Both the position numbers and the translations under genes were made by a program. From Granulosicoccus sp965214025 (lineage in GTDB: Bacteria; Pseudomonadota; Gammaproteobacteria; Granulosicoccales; Granulosicoccaceae): a stretch of DNA of 64,000 nucleotides. Position 1 is the stretch's first letter. Each line of letters begins with the position of its first letter. The stretch spans positions 1 to 64,000 of the forward strand of contig CBDCAW010000089.1 of assembly GCA_965214025.1 (NCBI GenBank), in the 5' to 3' direction. The notes under the pieces were generated by a model. That model had not been told where the DNA came from, did not search any database, and saw only the letters and a list, made by a program, of their open reading frames with translations. Below are positions 44,519 through 52,942 of the stretch, in pieces.

Positions 44519-45487
44519 CTCCACGTCGGCGAACATGCTTTCACGTTCTTGTACATTGCGCAGCTGCAGGGCCTGATCCACGCGATCCTGAGTCAGATGG
44601 CTCGCGAACTGCTCGATGAAGGCATACATGAACGGGCGCAGCTTGCGGTTTCTGCGCATGCCGATATGCGTGACGCTGCTGTCGAACAGATGCGAGGCAT
44701 CCAGCGCGAGCAGGTCATCGTCACGGCCCGGTTCATACGCCATGCGGGCGATGATGCCCACCCCCTGCCCGAACCGCACATAGGTCTTGATCACATCGGC
44801 ATCGGCAGCCGTGAGCACCACCTTCGGTAGCAGCCGGCGAGCATGGAACGCGCGGTCGAGCTGGGATCGGCCGGTGAAACCGAACACGTAGGTGATCAAC
44901 GGAAAAGTGGCCAGTGCCTCCAGTGTGAGGCTGCCGAGCTGGCTGAGCTTGAACAGCGAGTGCCCGTGCGGCACCACCACCGCACGGTTCCAGCGTGAAC
45001 ACGGCAGCATGACCAGATCCTCGTAATAATGCGCGCCTTCGGTGGCGATGACGAAGTCGACCTCGCCACTACCTGCCATCGTCGCCATCTGCGCCGGCGT
45101 GCCCTGATGCAGATGAATGCTGACCCGCGGATAGCGTTCACCGAACGACTCGATGATCCGGGGCAGAACGTAGCGGGCCTGCGTATGGGTGGTGGCCAGA
45201 CGGAGCTCGCCGGCATGAGGGTCGGCATGTTCGCGGCCGATGCTGCGAATGTCTTCGGTGCCCGCCAATACCCGTTCGGCCACCTTGATGATTTCCTCAC
45301 CCGCCGGCGTGATGGCGGTGATTTGCCGACCACTGCGTTCGAAAAGCTCCACGCCCAGCTCATCCTCGAGGTGCCGTATCTGCTTGCTGACGCCGGGCTG
45401 CGAGGTGTACAACGAGGCTGCCGTCTCTGACACATTGAGGTTGTTGCGCACCATGGCCACGATGCAGCGCAACTGCTGAAGCTTCAC
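44504..45487 (-). CDS. cysB: CysB, LysR-type regulator of sulfur assimilation
   Basis: A 327-residue LysR-family protein. The HTH is at 1-60 (MKLQQLRCIVAMVRNNLNVSETAASLYTSQPGVSKQIRHLEDELGVELFER). It is nearly identical in pattern to E. coli CysB, including the TSQPGVSKQIR recognition helix. The effector domain includes RLATTHTQARYVLP, FVIATEGAHYYEDLVMLPCSRWNRAVVVP and the CysB length of 324. It should activate cysteine biosynthesis and sulfate-uptake genes when N-acetylserine or O-acetylserine signals sulfur need. The start is GTG at 45487. The reductase gene upstream ends 9 bp away. Confidence 0.95.
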   Translation of the reverse strand: MKLQQLRCIVAMVRNNLNVSETAASLYTSQPGVSKQIRHLEDELGVELFERSGRQITAITPAGEEIIKVAERVLAGTEDIRSIGREHADPHAGELRLATTHTQARYVLPRIIESFGERYPRVSIHLHQGTPAQMATMAGSGEVDFVIATEGAHYYEDLVMLPCSRWNRAVVVPHGHSLFKLSQLGSLTLEALATFPLITYVFGFTGRSQLDRAFHARRLLPKVVLTAADADVIKTYVRFGQGVGIIARMAYEPGRDDDLLALDASHLFDSSVTHIGMRRNRKLRPFMYAFIEQFASHLTQDRVDQALQLRNVQERESMFADVELPVF

Positions 45488-45496
45488 GGGCGCGGG

Positions 45497-46525
45497 CTAT
45501 TCGACGCCCAGGCGCTCGTGCATCAGCGGACTGGTGGTCGTGTATTGCAGATGTACCTTCTTGTCCGGCTCGAAGGTCTGCTTCATGTGGAACGCGGCGA
45601 GCGCTGCCTCATGGAAGCCACTGAGTATCAGCTTCTTCTTGCCGGGGTAGGTATTGATATCGCCGATGGCGTAGATGCCGGGCACCGTAGTCTCGTAAGA
45701 CGACTGATCGATGGTCACCAGCTTGCGCTCCAGCTCCAGCCCCCAGTGCTCGATCGGGCCGAGCTTCGGCGACAGGCCGAAGAACACCAGCACGTCGTCC
45801 ACATCGAGCCACTGCTCGCTCTTCGCCTCGTCACGCAGGGTGAACTTCAACGCCGAGAGCTTGTCGCCCTCGGTTCGAAATTCCGTTGCCTGACCGAGCA
45901 GGATGTTCACGTTGCCGGACTCGCGCAGCGCCATCAACTTGTCCACCGATGCCTGGGCCGCCCGAAACTTCTCGGTGCGGTTGACGACCGTCAGCTGCTT
46001 GACGACACCGGCCAGCGTCAACGCCCAGTCGATGGCAGAATCTCCCCCGCCGAGAATGATCACGTTCCGCTCGGCGAACGCACCCGGGTCGCGCACCCGA
46101 TAGTTCAACTGCGACCCCTCGAAGGCTTCCATGCCCTCGAGCCGAAGCTTCACCGGCGTGAACGAACCAGCACCGGCGGCAATGACCACGGCTCGGCAAT
46201 GAAAGCTTTCACCGGCCGATGTGCCCAGAACGAAATCGTTGGGGCCGCGCTTCTCCAGTGAATCCACCGTCTGCTCTAGATGCAGAACGGGCTCGAACGG
46301 CTTGATCTGCGCAAGCAGGTTGTCGGTGAGCTCCTGACCGGTGCATTCCGGTATGGCCGGAATGTCGTAGATCGGCTTGTCGGGATACAGCTCCGAGCAC
46401 TGGCCCCCGGGCTGGGGCAGCGCATCGATCACGTGCGCCTTGATGCCCTGCAAGCCGAGCTCGAACACCTGGAACAGGCCAACCGGCCCGGCCCCTACGA
46501 TGACTACGTCTGTCTGAATTGGCAT
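45497..46525 (-). CDS. Ferredoxin/flavodoxin-NADP reductase, thioredoxin-reductase-like type
   Basis: A 342-residue flavoprotein. The FAD motif VIVGAGPVGLFQVFELGLQGIKAHVIDALPQPGGQCSELYPDKPIYDIP is the signature of FNR type 2 (YumC-like) proteins, which lack the CxxC of thioredoxin reductase. The NADP motif is IILGGGDSAIDWA; the second FAD motif is GIYAIGDINTYPGKKKLILSGFHEAALAA. It should pass electrons between NADPH and ferredoxin or flavodoxin. It ends 9 bp before cysB, suggesting cotranscription and a link to sulfite reduction, though that link is inference. Confidence 0.92.
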   Translation of the reverse strand: MPIQTDVVIVGAGPVGLFQVFELGLQGIKAHVIDALPQPGGQCSELYPDKPIYDIPAIPECTGQELTDNLLAQIKPFEPVLHLEQTVDSLEKRGPNDFVLGTSAGESFHCRAVVIAAGAGSFTPVKLRLEGMEAFEGSQLNYRVRDPGAFAERNVIILGGGDSAIDWALTLAGVVKQLTVVNRTEKFRAAQASVDKLMALRESGNVNILLGQATEFRTEGDKLSALKFTLRDEAKSEQWLDVDDVLVFFGLSPKLGPIEHWGLELERKLVTIDQSSYETTVPGIYAIGDINTYPGKKKLILSGFHEAALAAFHMKQTFEPDKKVHLQYTTTSPLMHERLGVE

Positions 46526-46549
46526 GGAATCCTGTACGGTCTGGTGGGC

Positions 46550-47230
46550 TTATCGAAGCCTTATACGAATCCCGCCACCGTAAGTGAGCTCGTCGATCTT
46601 GTCGATGCCGAGGTAGATCAGACCACCCCCCAGTGGCAGCGAAAAACCGCCACCGTAGGCAAATTTCGTGTCGGACAAGTCGATATTGGACGTCTCGACT
46701 CGATAATCGAGCTTGTGGGCACCGACGTTCGCATACCACGTCAAGCTGGTGTTGTCCGCTGCGATTCCACTCATCAACAGTTCCGCAACCGTCGCCGTGA
46801 ACTCGGACACCGGCGGATTGTCCCGGTCTTTGCGTTCCAGATCTGCCGTGTGAAAGCTCAGCTTGAGGGCCGCATTGACGCTTGACGTACTCGTTTGGTT
46901 GGGCAACAGGTAGAACAGGCCACCACCGAACGGGTTACCTTCGATTTCCGCAGGCCCTTCATCCTCGGTTCCCAACGTGGTGACCCCATAGTCCACGAAC
47001 AAGCTCAACTGGATAGAGGTCTGATAGTTCAACCGGGCACCGACGTTCTCGTAGTCGATGCCGAGGCCGAGCGGAGCATCCCCGGTGACATACCCGGCCT
47101 CGATCGACACCTCGCCGGGCGCCGAGTTCGTGTAGGCCGTACGGCCGTTAGGCAGGTTGAGATAACCGGCTTGTGCCGCACCGGTAGACAGTGCGAGCAG
47201 CGTGCTCGCCAGAATCACTGATTTCAACAT
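46550..47230 (-). CDS. Predicted outer-membrane beta-barrel protein
   Basis: A 226-residue protein. The signal peptide is MLKSVILASTLLALSTGAAQA. Amphipathic strands follow (GEVSIEAGYVTG, GIDYENVGARLNYQTSIQLSLFVDYGVTTLG, SVNAALKLSFHTADL, SLTWYANVGAHKLDY, TKFAYGGGFSLPLGGGLIYLGIDKI). It ends with aromatic/hydrophobic residues and RIRLR. This pattern fits a small barrel, but the family was not recognised. It is 24 bp upstream of the reductase gene on the same strand. Confidence 0.72.
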   Translation of the reverse strand: MLKSVILASTLLALSTGAAQAGYLNLPNGRTAYTNSAPGEVSIEAGYVTGDAPLGLGIDYENVGARLNYQTSIQLSLFVDYGVTTLGTEDEGPAEIEGNPFGGGLFYLLPNQTSTSSVNAALKLSFHTADLERKDRDNPPVSEFTATVAELLMSGIAADNTSLTWYANVGAHKLDYRVETSNIDLSDTKFAYGGGFSLPLGGGLIYLGIDKIDELTYGGGIRIRLR

Positions 47231-47392
47231 GTGTATGGCTTCGTCCCGTGAATGCTCAGAGCGAACAGATCGAACACTGAGGATAGACGAATCTACCTGC
47301 CATGGCTTGCGATCCCCGCCGGCCTCGCAGCGACGCGGCAGCTCCGCTGTAAAAAGCCCGACAAATTCCTGGAAAATGTCACTACAGGTACA

Positions 47393-48979
47393 TCAGTTGA
47401 ACACCTGTTCGCGAGTGGCCAGGAACTCCACATCCGGCCAGCGCTCCTGAGACATCTGCAGGTTTACCCGGGTCGGGGCCAGGTAAACCAGCTCATCCGC
47501 ATGATCCAGAGCCAGATGCGTATCGAGCTTACGCCGAAAGTCGGCCAGCTTCCTCTCGTCTTCACACCGGATCCAGCGAGCCTGTTGCACACCCACGGCC
47601 TCGAACTGGCATTCGACCTTGTACTCATCGCGCAGGCGTTGCGCGACGACCTCGAACTGCAGCACACCGACGGCGCCGAGCACCAGATCATTGCTGATCA
47701 ACGGCTTGAACAGCTGCGTGGCACCTTCCTCGCACAGCTGGCTCAGACCCTTCTGCAAGGCCTTCATCTTCAGAGGATCCTTCAGAACCGCACGTCGGAA
47801 CAGTTCGGGGGCGAAGTTCGGAATGCCGGTGAAGGCCAGCTCCTCGCCGGCGGTGAAGGTATCGCCGATACGGATGGTGCCGTGATTGTGCAAGCCGATG
47901 ATATCACCGCTGAAGGCCTCCTCCACATGGCCACGATCCGCCGCCATGAACGTCAATGCATCGGCCAGGCGAACCTCCTTGCCGAGCCGTACGTGGCGGG
48001 CCTTCATGCCCTTCGTGAAGCTGCCTGAGCAGATGCGCACGAACGCCACGCGATCACGGTGCTGCGGGTCCATGTTCGCCTGGATCTTGAAGGCGAAGCC
48101 GGTGAAGGCGTTCTCGGTCGGCTGCACCTCGCGTGTGATCGTGCTGCGCGGCTGCGGTGCGGGGGCGTACTTGACGAAGCCATCGAGCAACTCGGCCACG
48201 CCGAAGTTGTTGATCGCCGACCCGAAGTACACCGGCGTGAGCTCGCCTGCCAGGTAGGCCTGTTCGTCGAACGGGTTACAGGCCCCTTCGACCAGCTCCA
48301 GCTCTTCACGCAACTCATCGGCCATGCCGCCGAGAATCTCATCGAGCTTCGGATTGTCGAGGCCCTGCACGACCTCACCCGTCAGTGCCTTGCCGCCGTG
48401 CGTGGCCGAATAGAAATGCACCGTCTTGTCGTGCAGGTGATACACCCCTTTGAACCGCTTGCCCATGCCGATCGGCCAGGTGACCGGTGCACAGCGGATC
48501 GCCAGCATGCGCTCCACCTCATCCATCAGCTCAATCGGATCGCGCCCCTCCCGGTCGAGCTTGTTGATGAACGTCATGACCGGCGTGGTGCGCAGGCGAC
48601 AGACATCCATCAGCTTCTCGGTCCGTGTTTCCACACCCTTGGCCACATCGATAACCATCAGTGCCGAATCCACCGCCGTGAGCGTGCGGTAGGTGTCTTC
48701 CGAGAAGTCTTCGTGACCAGGGGTGTCGAGCAGGTTGACGATCTGATCGCGATAGGGAAACTGCATCACCGAGGAGGTGACCGAGATGCCACGCTCCTGC
48801 TCCATGGTCATCCAGTCTGACGTGGCATGCCGCGCTGCCTTGCGCCCCTTGACCGTGCCCGCGAGCTGGATCGCGCCACCGAACAGCAGCAGCTTCTCGG
48901 TCAGCGTGGTCTTGCCCGCATCCGGGTGCGAAATGATGGCGAACGTGCGCCGCCGGGCGACTTCTTCGGTGGGATTCAT
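47393..48979 (-). CDS. prfC: Peptide chain release factor 3
   Basis: A 528-residue translational GTPase. The G domain has G1 SHPDAGKTT, G2 in RGISVTSSVMQFPY, G3 DTPGHEDFSEDTYRTL, G4 NKLDREGRDPIEL. The RF3-specific blocks AYLAGELTPVYFGSAINNFGVAELLDGFVKYAP and LVLGAVGVLQFEVVAQRLRDEYKVECQFE follow. Length matches E. coli RF3 (529). It recycles RF1/RF2 from ribosomes after termination. In E. coli prfC lies close to holD and rimI, and the same neighbourhood is kept here. The intergenic stretches on either side (47231-47392 and 48980-49145) show no gene. Confidence 0.97.
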   Translation of the reverse strand: MNPTEEVARRRTFAIISHPDAGKTTLTEKLLLFGGAIQLAGTVKGRKAARHATSDWMTMEQERGISVTSSVMQFPYRDQIVNLLDTPGHEDFSEDTYRTLTAVDSALMVIDVAKGVETRTEKLMDVCRLRTTPVMTFINKLDREGRDPIELMDEVERMLAIRCAPVTWPIGMGKRFKGVYHLHDKTVHFYSATHGGKALTGEVVQGLDNPKLDEILGGMADELREELELVEGACNPFDEQAYLAGELTPVYFGSAINNFGVAELLDGFVKYAPAPQPRSTITREVQPTENAFTGFAFKIQANMDPQHRDRVAFVRICSGSFTKGMKARHVRLGKEVRLADALTFMAADRGHVEEAFSGDIIGLHNHGTIRIGDTFTAGEELAFTGIPNFAPELFRRAVLKDPLKMKALQKGLSQLCEEGATQLFKPLISNDLVLGAVGVLQFEVVAQRLRDEYKVECQFEAVGVQQARWIRCEDERKLADFRRKLDTHLALDHADELVYLAPTRVNLQMSQERWPDVEFLATREQVFN

Positions 48980-49145
48980 GGAGGAAAACGGGAGACTCGA
49001 GGTTAATCCACCAGTCTAACGGGTCGCCGGGGTTCGTGTGCCGCGGGCCCTGATGTAGATGTCACCAGTGCCTGCATGCGGGTCGGCATATTTATTCGGC
49101 ATGTTTATGAAGAAGTCGGCAGCGTCTGCGCGCCGGTTCGCGCGT

Positions 49146-49661
49146 TCATGCAGAAGTCGACAGCGTTTTCGCCATCACCAAAGCGTCTTCACGTCCACCC
49201 GGTGCATCGTAGTAGTCCCGACGCGTGCCGATCTCGTTGAAGCCTGTCTTCTCGTACAGTTGGACGGCCCGCGTATTGGAGGGGCGTACCTCGAGGAACA
49301 AGGTATGGGCGCGCTGCATGGTCACCGAGTCGACGATCCAGTCCAGAAACTCACGGGCATGGCCACGTCGCTGATAGGGCGCGTCGATGCACAGGTTCAG
49401 CAGATGCGCCTCGTCGGCGGCCACCTGCACGACCGAATAGCCGACGAGTTGCCCGGCATGCTCGCCCAGCAGGCAGGCATAACCGGATTTCACGCAGTCG
49501 CGAAAGATGCGTTCGCTCCATGGAAACGCATGGTTGCGACCTTCCATCGCGGCGATGGCGACGACATGCTCCTGCCCCATGGCCGAAATCGCCAATCGCT
49601 GCCGGACAGCGGCAGCCGCGGCAAATTCCGACGGTTCCATCTCACGGCTCGATCGGCTCAC
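49146..49661 (-). CDS. rimI: Ribosomal protein S18 alanine N-acetyltransferase
   Basis: About 171 residues from GTG at 49661. That codon follows AGGGGAG with seven-base spacing, the best ribosome site in the frame. Later ATG codons at 49640 and 49580 are alternatives. GNAT signatures are MEGRNHAFPWSERIFRDCVKSGYACLLGE, the acetyl-CoA loop CIDAPYQRRGHAREFLDWIV, and FLEVRPSNTRAVQLYEKTGFNEIGTRRDYYDAPGGREDALVM. The WS, QRRGHA and YY parts are typical of RimI. It acetylates the N-terminal alanine of ribosomal protein S18. The N-terminal 20 residues before the core are a little longer than usual. Confidence 0.92.
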   Translation of the reverse strand: MSRSSREMEPSEFAAAAAVRQRLAISAMGQEHVVAIAAMEGRNHAFPWSERIFRDCVKSGYACLLGEHAGQLVGYSVVQVAADEAHLLNLCIDAPYQRRGHAREFLDWIVDSVTMQRAHTLFLEVRPSNTRAVQLYEKTGFNEIGTRRDYYDAPGGREDALVMAKTLSTSA

Positions 49662-49776
49662 GCGGGTTCTCCCCTCTTCGGATGGCTTACGCGGGTGTGA
49701 CCGCCTGCTTCGGATCACGCACGAGGGTTTGATCTCCCGCATGCTGACCGCTGCGGCCACTGCGCATAGTACTCGT

Positions 49777-50700
49777 TCACGCGGTAGTAGCCGACAGCGC
49801 CCTGCGAACAGCCTTGAGCACCTGCCAGGCATCACGCTTGCGCAGCGGCTCGTGCAGCAACCTGTCGGGATGGGGGCAGCGCCAGCCGCTCAGTCTCGGC
49901 ATGTCGAACTCGAACCGGGCTTCATCGGCCGATTGAGGGGCCGATTCGAGCGGTGACCCGATGGCGTCACCACCTTGCACCATCAGGAGGACGGCACGGT
50001 GCGGGAAGGCGAGCAGATCCGCCACACTCTTGCCATCGGGTAACGGCTGGGGCGAAAGAGTGGCTAGCATGAGGTCGCTCGGGGCCAGATCGATCGAGCG
50101 CATCATCGCTTCGAACAGGCTATGACTATCACGGCTGAGCCCGGAGTCTGCGTTCTTTGACGCTGAGCCGTTCGACTCGGCACCGCTCGTACCATCATCC
50201 CCCTGATGCCCGTTCACCGGCTCGAATAATACAAGCAGGCCCGCTTCAGATGTTGCGTGAGTGCGAGCGCCACGACGCGCTTCCGCATCGGGTCGGATCC
50301 CCTGAAGCGGCAGCCAGCGTGCCAGCGCCTTGGCGTCACTGGGTAGAAGCGCCGGCATTCCGTCGCTTACTAAAGTGTTCAGGAAAGCGGGTGGAATTTT
50401 CTCAGTGGATGGAAATTCCTCTGCACGGGGTGTTACTGCATCGTGTGAGATTTTCTCAGCGGGTGGGATTTCCGCACCGGGGGAAATTTGCTCACCGGAT
50501 GGAATCTTCGCATCAGGTGGTATTTCCGCGTCGGGTGAGACTTTCTCAGCAGGCGGGATCTTCGCATCGAGCGGCATTTCCGTACCAGGCGTAAACGCCT
50601 GGGCTGCCGATGTTTCACTACCCACCGCCTGCCGACGCAATACCCAGGGCACCAGCCCCATGGCCTGCAGGGCGCGCGTCTGAACGGCACTGTAGTGCAT
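49777..50700 (-). CDS. holD: HolD-like DNA polymerase III psi subunit with hexapeptide repeats
   Basis: A 307-residue protein, more than twice the E. coli psi length (137). The first 25 residues (RALQAMGLVPWVLRRQA) match the HolD N-terminus that binds chi (LQQLGITQWSLRRPG). The end (HPDRLLHEPLRKRDAWQVLKAVRRAL) matches the HolD C-terminal pattern, and DLMLATLSPQPLPD fits its middle. Position immediately before rimI and near prfC copies the E. coli order holD-rimI-yjjG-prfC. Between the conserved ends lie eleven six-residue repeats (41-106) and a low-complexity Ser/Gly/Asp stretch (about 165-190). As psi it would bridge the clamp loader and SSB-bound chi. The assignment is by motif and synteny. 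Confidence 0.72.
   Translation of the reverse strand: MHYSAVQTRALQAMGLVPWVLRRQAVGSETSAAQAFTPGTEMPLDAKIPPAEKVSPDAEIPPDAKIPSGEQISPGAEIPPAEKISHDAVTPRAEEFPSTEKIPPAFLNTLVSDGMPALLPSDAKALARWLPLQGIRPDAEARRGARTHATSEAGLLVLFEPVNGHQGDDGTSGAESNGSASKNADSGLSRDSHSLFEAMMRSIDLAPSDLMLATLSPQPLPDGKSVADLLAFPHRAVLLMVQGGDAIGSPLESAPQSADEARFEFDMPRLSGWRCPHPDRLLHEPLRKRDAWQVLKAVRRALSATTA
50383..50580 (-). repeat. Eleven 18-bp coding repeats inside the holD-like gene
   Basis: Eleven consecutive degenerate 18-bp units encode six-residue blocks of the type K/E-I-P-P-A/D-E/A (for example KIPPAE, EIPPDA, KIPSGE, QISPGA). The DNA copies share a GGATTT/GGAATT start on the plus strand and vary at several positions. The repeat number is a multiple of codons, so copy-number change would not break the frame. 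Confidence 0.85.
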
Positions 50701-50718
50701 TTCCCTTGCGACGCCCAG

Positions 50719-51489
50719 TCAGACAGACGGCTGTTGCCGTGAGCGTTTGCGATACCAGCGTATGCCCCACCAGGCAGGCCCGGACAAGGTGTACAAGGTG
50801 CCGCCGATCAGGATCATCTTCGGCGGATCCAGCGCCGTGGTGACGAACAGCAGCAACAGACCGAGCAGCATCACGAATGGCACCTTCTTGTTACCCCCCA
50901 AATCCTTGAAGCTGTAGTAAGCGAAGCGGCTGACCATCAGCAAGCCTGTGGCCAGCGTGGCGATGAACACCAGCGGCACCACGCTTTCCCCGGAAATACC
51001 CAGATCGCTGCACACCCACACCACGCTGGCCAGCACCACACCCGCGGTCGGGCAGGCCAGGCCCTGGAAAAAGCGCTTATCGGCCGTGCCCACCGCCACA
51101 TTGAAGCGTGCCAGCCGCAACGCGCAACACGCCGTGTAGGCGAACGCGACCACCCAACCCATCTGCCCCCAACGCGCTTCCGCCAGGCTCGACAGCGACC
51201 AGCTGTACATCAGGAATGCCGGCGCCATGCCGAACGAGATCATGTCGGCCATGCTGTCGTACTCGGCCCCGAACTCGGTGGCCGTGTTGGTCATGCGCGC
51301 CACCCGACCGTCGAAGCCATCGAGCACCATGGCCACGATGATCGCGATCGCGGCCGCCTCGAAGTGCTCGTTGAACGCCGAGATGATGCTGAAGAACCCG
51401 GCGAACAGAGCGCTCGTCGTGAACAGGTTCGGTAGCAGGTACACACCTCGACTGCGCCGCCGTGGGCGCACGGGAGCAGGATCTGACAT
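50719..51489 (-). CDS. pssA: CDP-diacylglycerol-serine O-phosphatidyltransferase
   Basis: About 256 residues from the ATG at 51489, chosen because GGAG lies eight bases upstream; a GTG three codons earlier is possible. The CDP-alcohol phosphatidyltransferase motif DGFDGRVARMTNTATEFGAEYDSMAD shows all required Asp and Gly positions (D-G-x2-A-R-x8-G-x3-D-x3-D). About eight membrane helices follow the RGVYLLPNLFTTSALFAGF start. This is the type II (Bacillus-like) integral membrane enzyme, not the E. coli phospholipase-D-like PssA. It makes phosphatidylserine for phosphatidylethanolamine. It ends 18 bp before the holD-like start. The 213-bp region upstream has no gene. Confidence 0.93.
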   Translation of the reverse strand: MSDPAPVRPRRRSRGVYLLPNLFTTSALFAGFFSIISAFNEHFEAAAIAIIVAMVLDGFDGRVARMTNTATEFGAEYDSMADMISFGMAPAFLMYSWSLSSLAEARWGQMGWVVAFAYTACCALRLARFNVAVGTADKRFFQGLACPTAGVVLASVVWVCSDLGISGESVVPLVFIATLATGLLMVSRFAYYSFKDLGGNKKVPFVMLLGLLLLFVTTALDPPKMILIGGTLYTLSGPAWWGIRWYRKRSRQQPSV

Positions 51490-51711
51490 GGAATTCACTC
51501 CGCTGGGGTAACAGCGCGGTAGTCTACCCCGGCACGTCAGCGCCGGGGCCGGCTGTGTAGCCTGTGCAACACCGAGTGACGGTGTCCCGGAAGACCCTTA
51601 CGAACCTTAAGAGCGGCCTGTCAAGGGTACACACGCGGTGCTCAACGCCGCACCCGATACCACAGCCGGGCTGCCAACACCTAGCCGCGCCACCTTGGAG
51701 AACCGCTGCCC

Positions 51712-51963
51712 ATGATCACCTTCACAGCCGACGAACGCTCCAACCTCGTCAATCTGCTGCAAACGTACTTCCAGGAGGAGCTTGATACGGAGCTGAAGCA
51801 GTTTCCGGCAGAGTTCCTGCTCGACTACCTGTCCGAACACCTGGGTGCGCATTACTACAACCGCGGGTTACTCGACGCCCAAGCGATACTCGAGAAGCGG
51901 ATGGAAAGCCTCACCGAGGCCATCGATGAGCTGACGATGCCGGTGAATATTCCGCGCCGTTAG
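51712..51963 (+). CDS. DUF2164 family protein
   Basis: An 83-residue protein. The pattern FTADERSNLVNLLQTYFQEELDTELKQFPAEFLLDYLSEHLGAHYYNRGLLDAQAILEKRMESL is diagnostic of DUF2164, a small helical family of unknown role. The conserved GAHYYNRGLLDA block is intact. The ATG at 51712 follows CTTGGAGAACCGCTGCCC, with GGAG twelve bases upstream. It stands between divergent pssA and the TVP38-family gene, and its partners are not apparent. Confidence 0.88.
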   Translation: MITFTADERSNLVNLLQTYFQEELDTELKQFPAEFLLDYLSEHLGAHYYNRGLLDAQAILEKRMESLTEAIDELTMPVNIPRR

Positions 51964-52075
51964 GGCCAGATGTGCAAGACCCCATGCGCTCTTCCCGGAC
52001 CTGCCTGAACCAGTCGCCTGTTTGTGCGTCACAGTCCACTCCTTACGTCTCACCACAAACTGCGAAGCCCTGTCG

Positions 52076-52786
52076 ATGTCGAAAAACCTGAAGATCGGCC
52101 TGGCCGTCGTCGTCGCCATCGCTGTCGTCGGTGCCTGGTTTCTGCTGCCGGTCAAGGAATGGATCGAAGGCCTTGAACAATGGATAACCAGCCTCGGGGT
52201 CGTGGGGGTCATCGCCTTCGCGGTCATCTACGTGATCGCCACCTGCGTGCTCGCACCCGCCTCCGCGCTGACGCTGCTGGCAGGCCTCGCCTACGGCGCC
52301 TGGGGCTTTCCGCTGGTGATCGGCTCGGCCACGCTCGGCGCCGGCACCGCCTTCCTGATCGGCCGCTACCTGGCGCGCGACAAAGTGCAGAAGCAGGTCG
52401 AGAACAACCGCAGATTCAAGGCCGTGAACCAGGCCGTCAGCGAAGAAGGCTGGAAGATCGTCGGCCTCCTCCGCCTCAGCCCTGTGTTCCCATTCGGCCT
52501 GCAGAACTACTTCTTCAGCGTCTCGAACATCGGTTTTTGGCCCTATCTGCTGGCCACCTTCGTTGGCATCATGCCGGGTACTGCCCTGTATGTGTACCTG
52601 GGTTCCATCGGGAAAGCTGCCGGGGGTGGCGGTGGGTTGGCGCAGTGGGGATTGCTGGGTGCCGGCTTACTGGCGACTGGGGTGGTGGTTTGGTTGGTGA
52701 CTAAGCGGGCGCGGAAGGCTTTGGATGATATGGATATTGAGCCGGAGGCGACAGAAGATGGCAGCACCCAAAGCGCAAACCAGTAA
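52076..52786 (+). CDS. TVP38/TMEM64 (DedA-like) membrane protein
   Basis: About 236 residues from the ATG at 52076; upstream codons to 52022 lack support. Membrane helices occupy about 6-25, 43-90, 150-190 and 200-220. The VTT-domain signature CVLAPASALTLLAGLAYGAWGFPLVIGSATLGAGTAFLIGRYLARD and VGLLRLSPVFPFGLQNYFFSVSNIGFWPYLLATFVGIMPGTALYVYLGSIG are intact. VTT proteins are thought to act as lipid scramblases or transporters. The last 45 codons (52601-52742) switch to G/T-rich codon use unlike the rest. This is the last gene before the composition change. Confidence 0.92.
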   Translation: MSKNLKIGLAVVVAIAVVGAWFLLPVKEWIEGLEQWITSLGVVGVIAFAVIYVIATCVLAPASALTLLAGLAYGAWGFPLVIGSATLGAGTAFLIGRYLARDKVQKQVENNRRFKAVNQAVSEEGWKIVGLLRLSPVFPFGLQNYFFSVSNIGFWPYLLATFVGIMPGTALYVYLGSIGKAAGGGGGLAQWGLLGAGLLATGVVVWLVTKRARKALDDMDIEPEATEDGSTQSANQ

Positions 52787-52942
52787 ACCGCTCCATTGGA
52801 AAGCCATCTGTAAAGCCGAAACCTGACTGTATTTATAGCTACGCTGGGCGGGCACGACATGTGCATCGCTCAGCCTGCCGGGCACTCGCTGACGTGCGCG
52901 CCACATACAGCCGCAGCGATCACCTATCGAGCTAGAGTGAAG

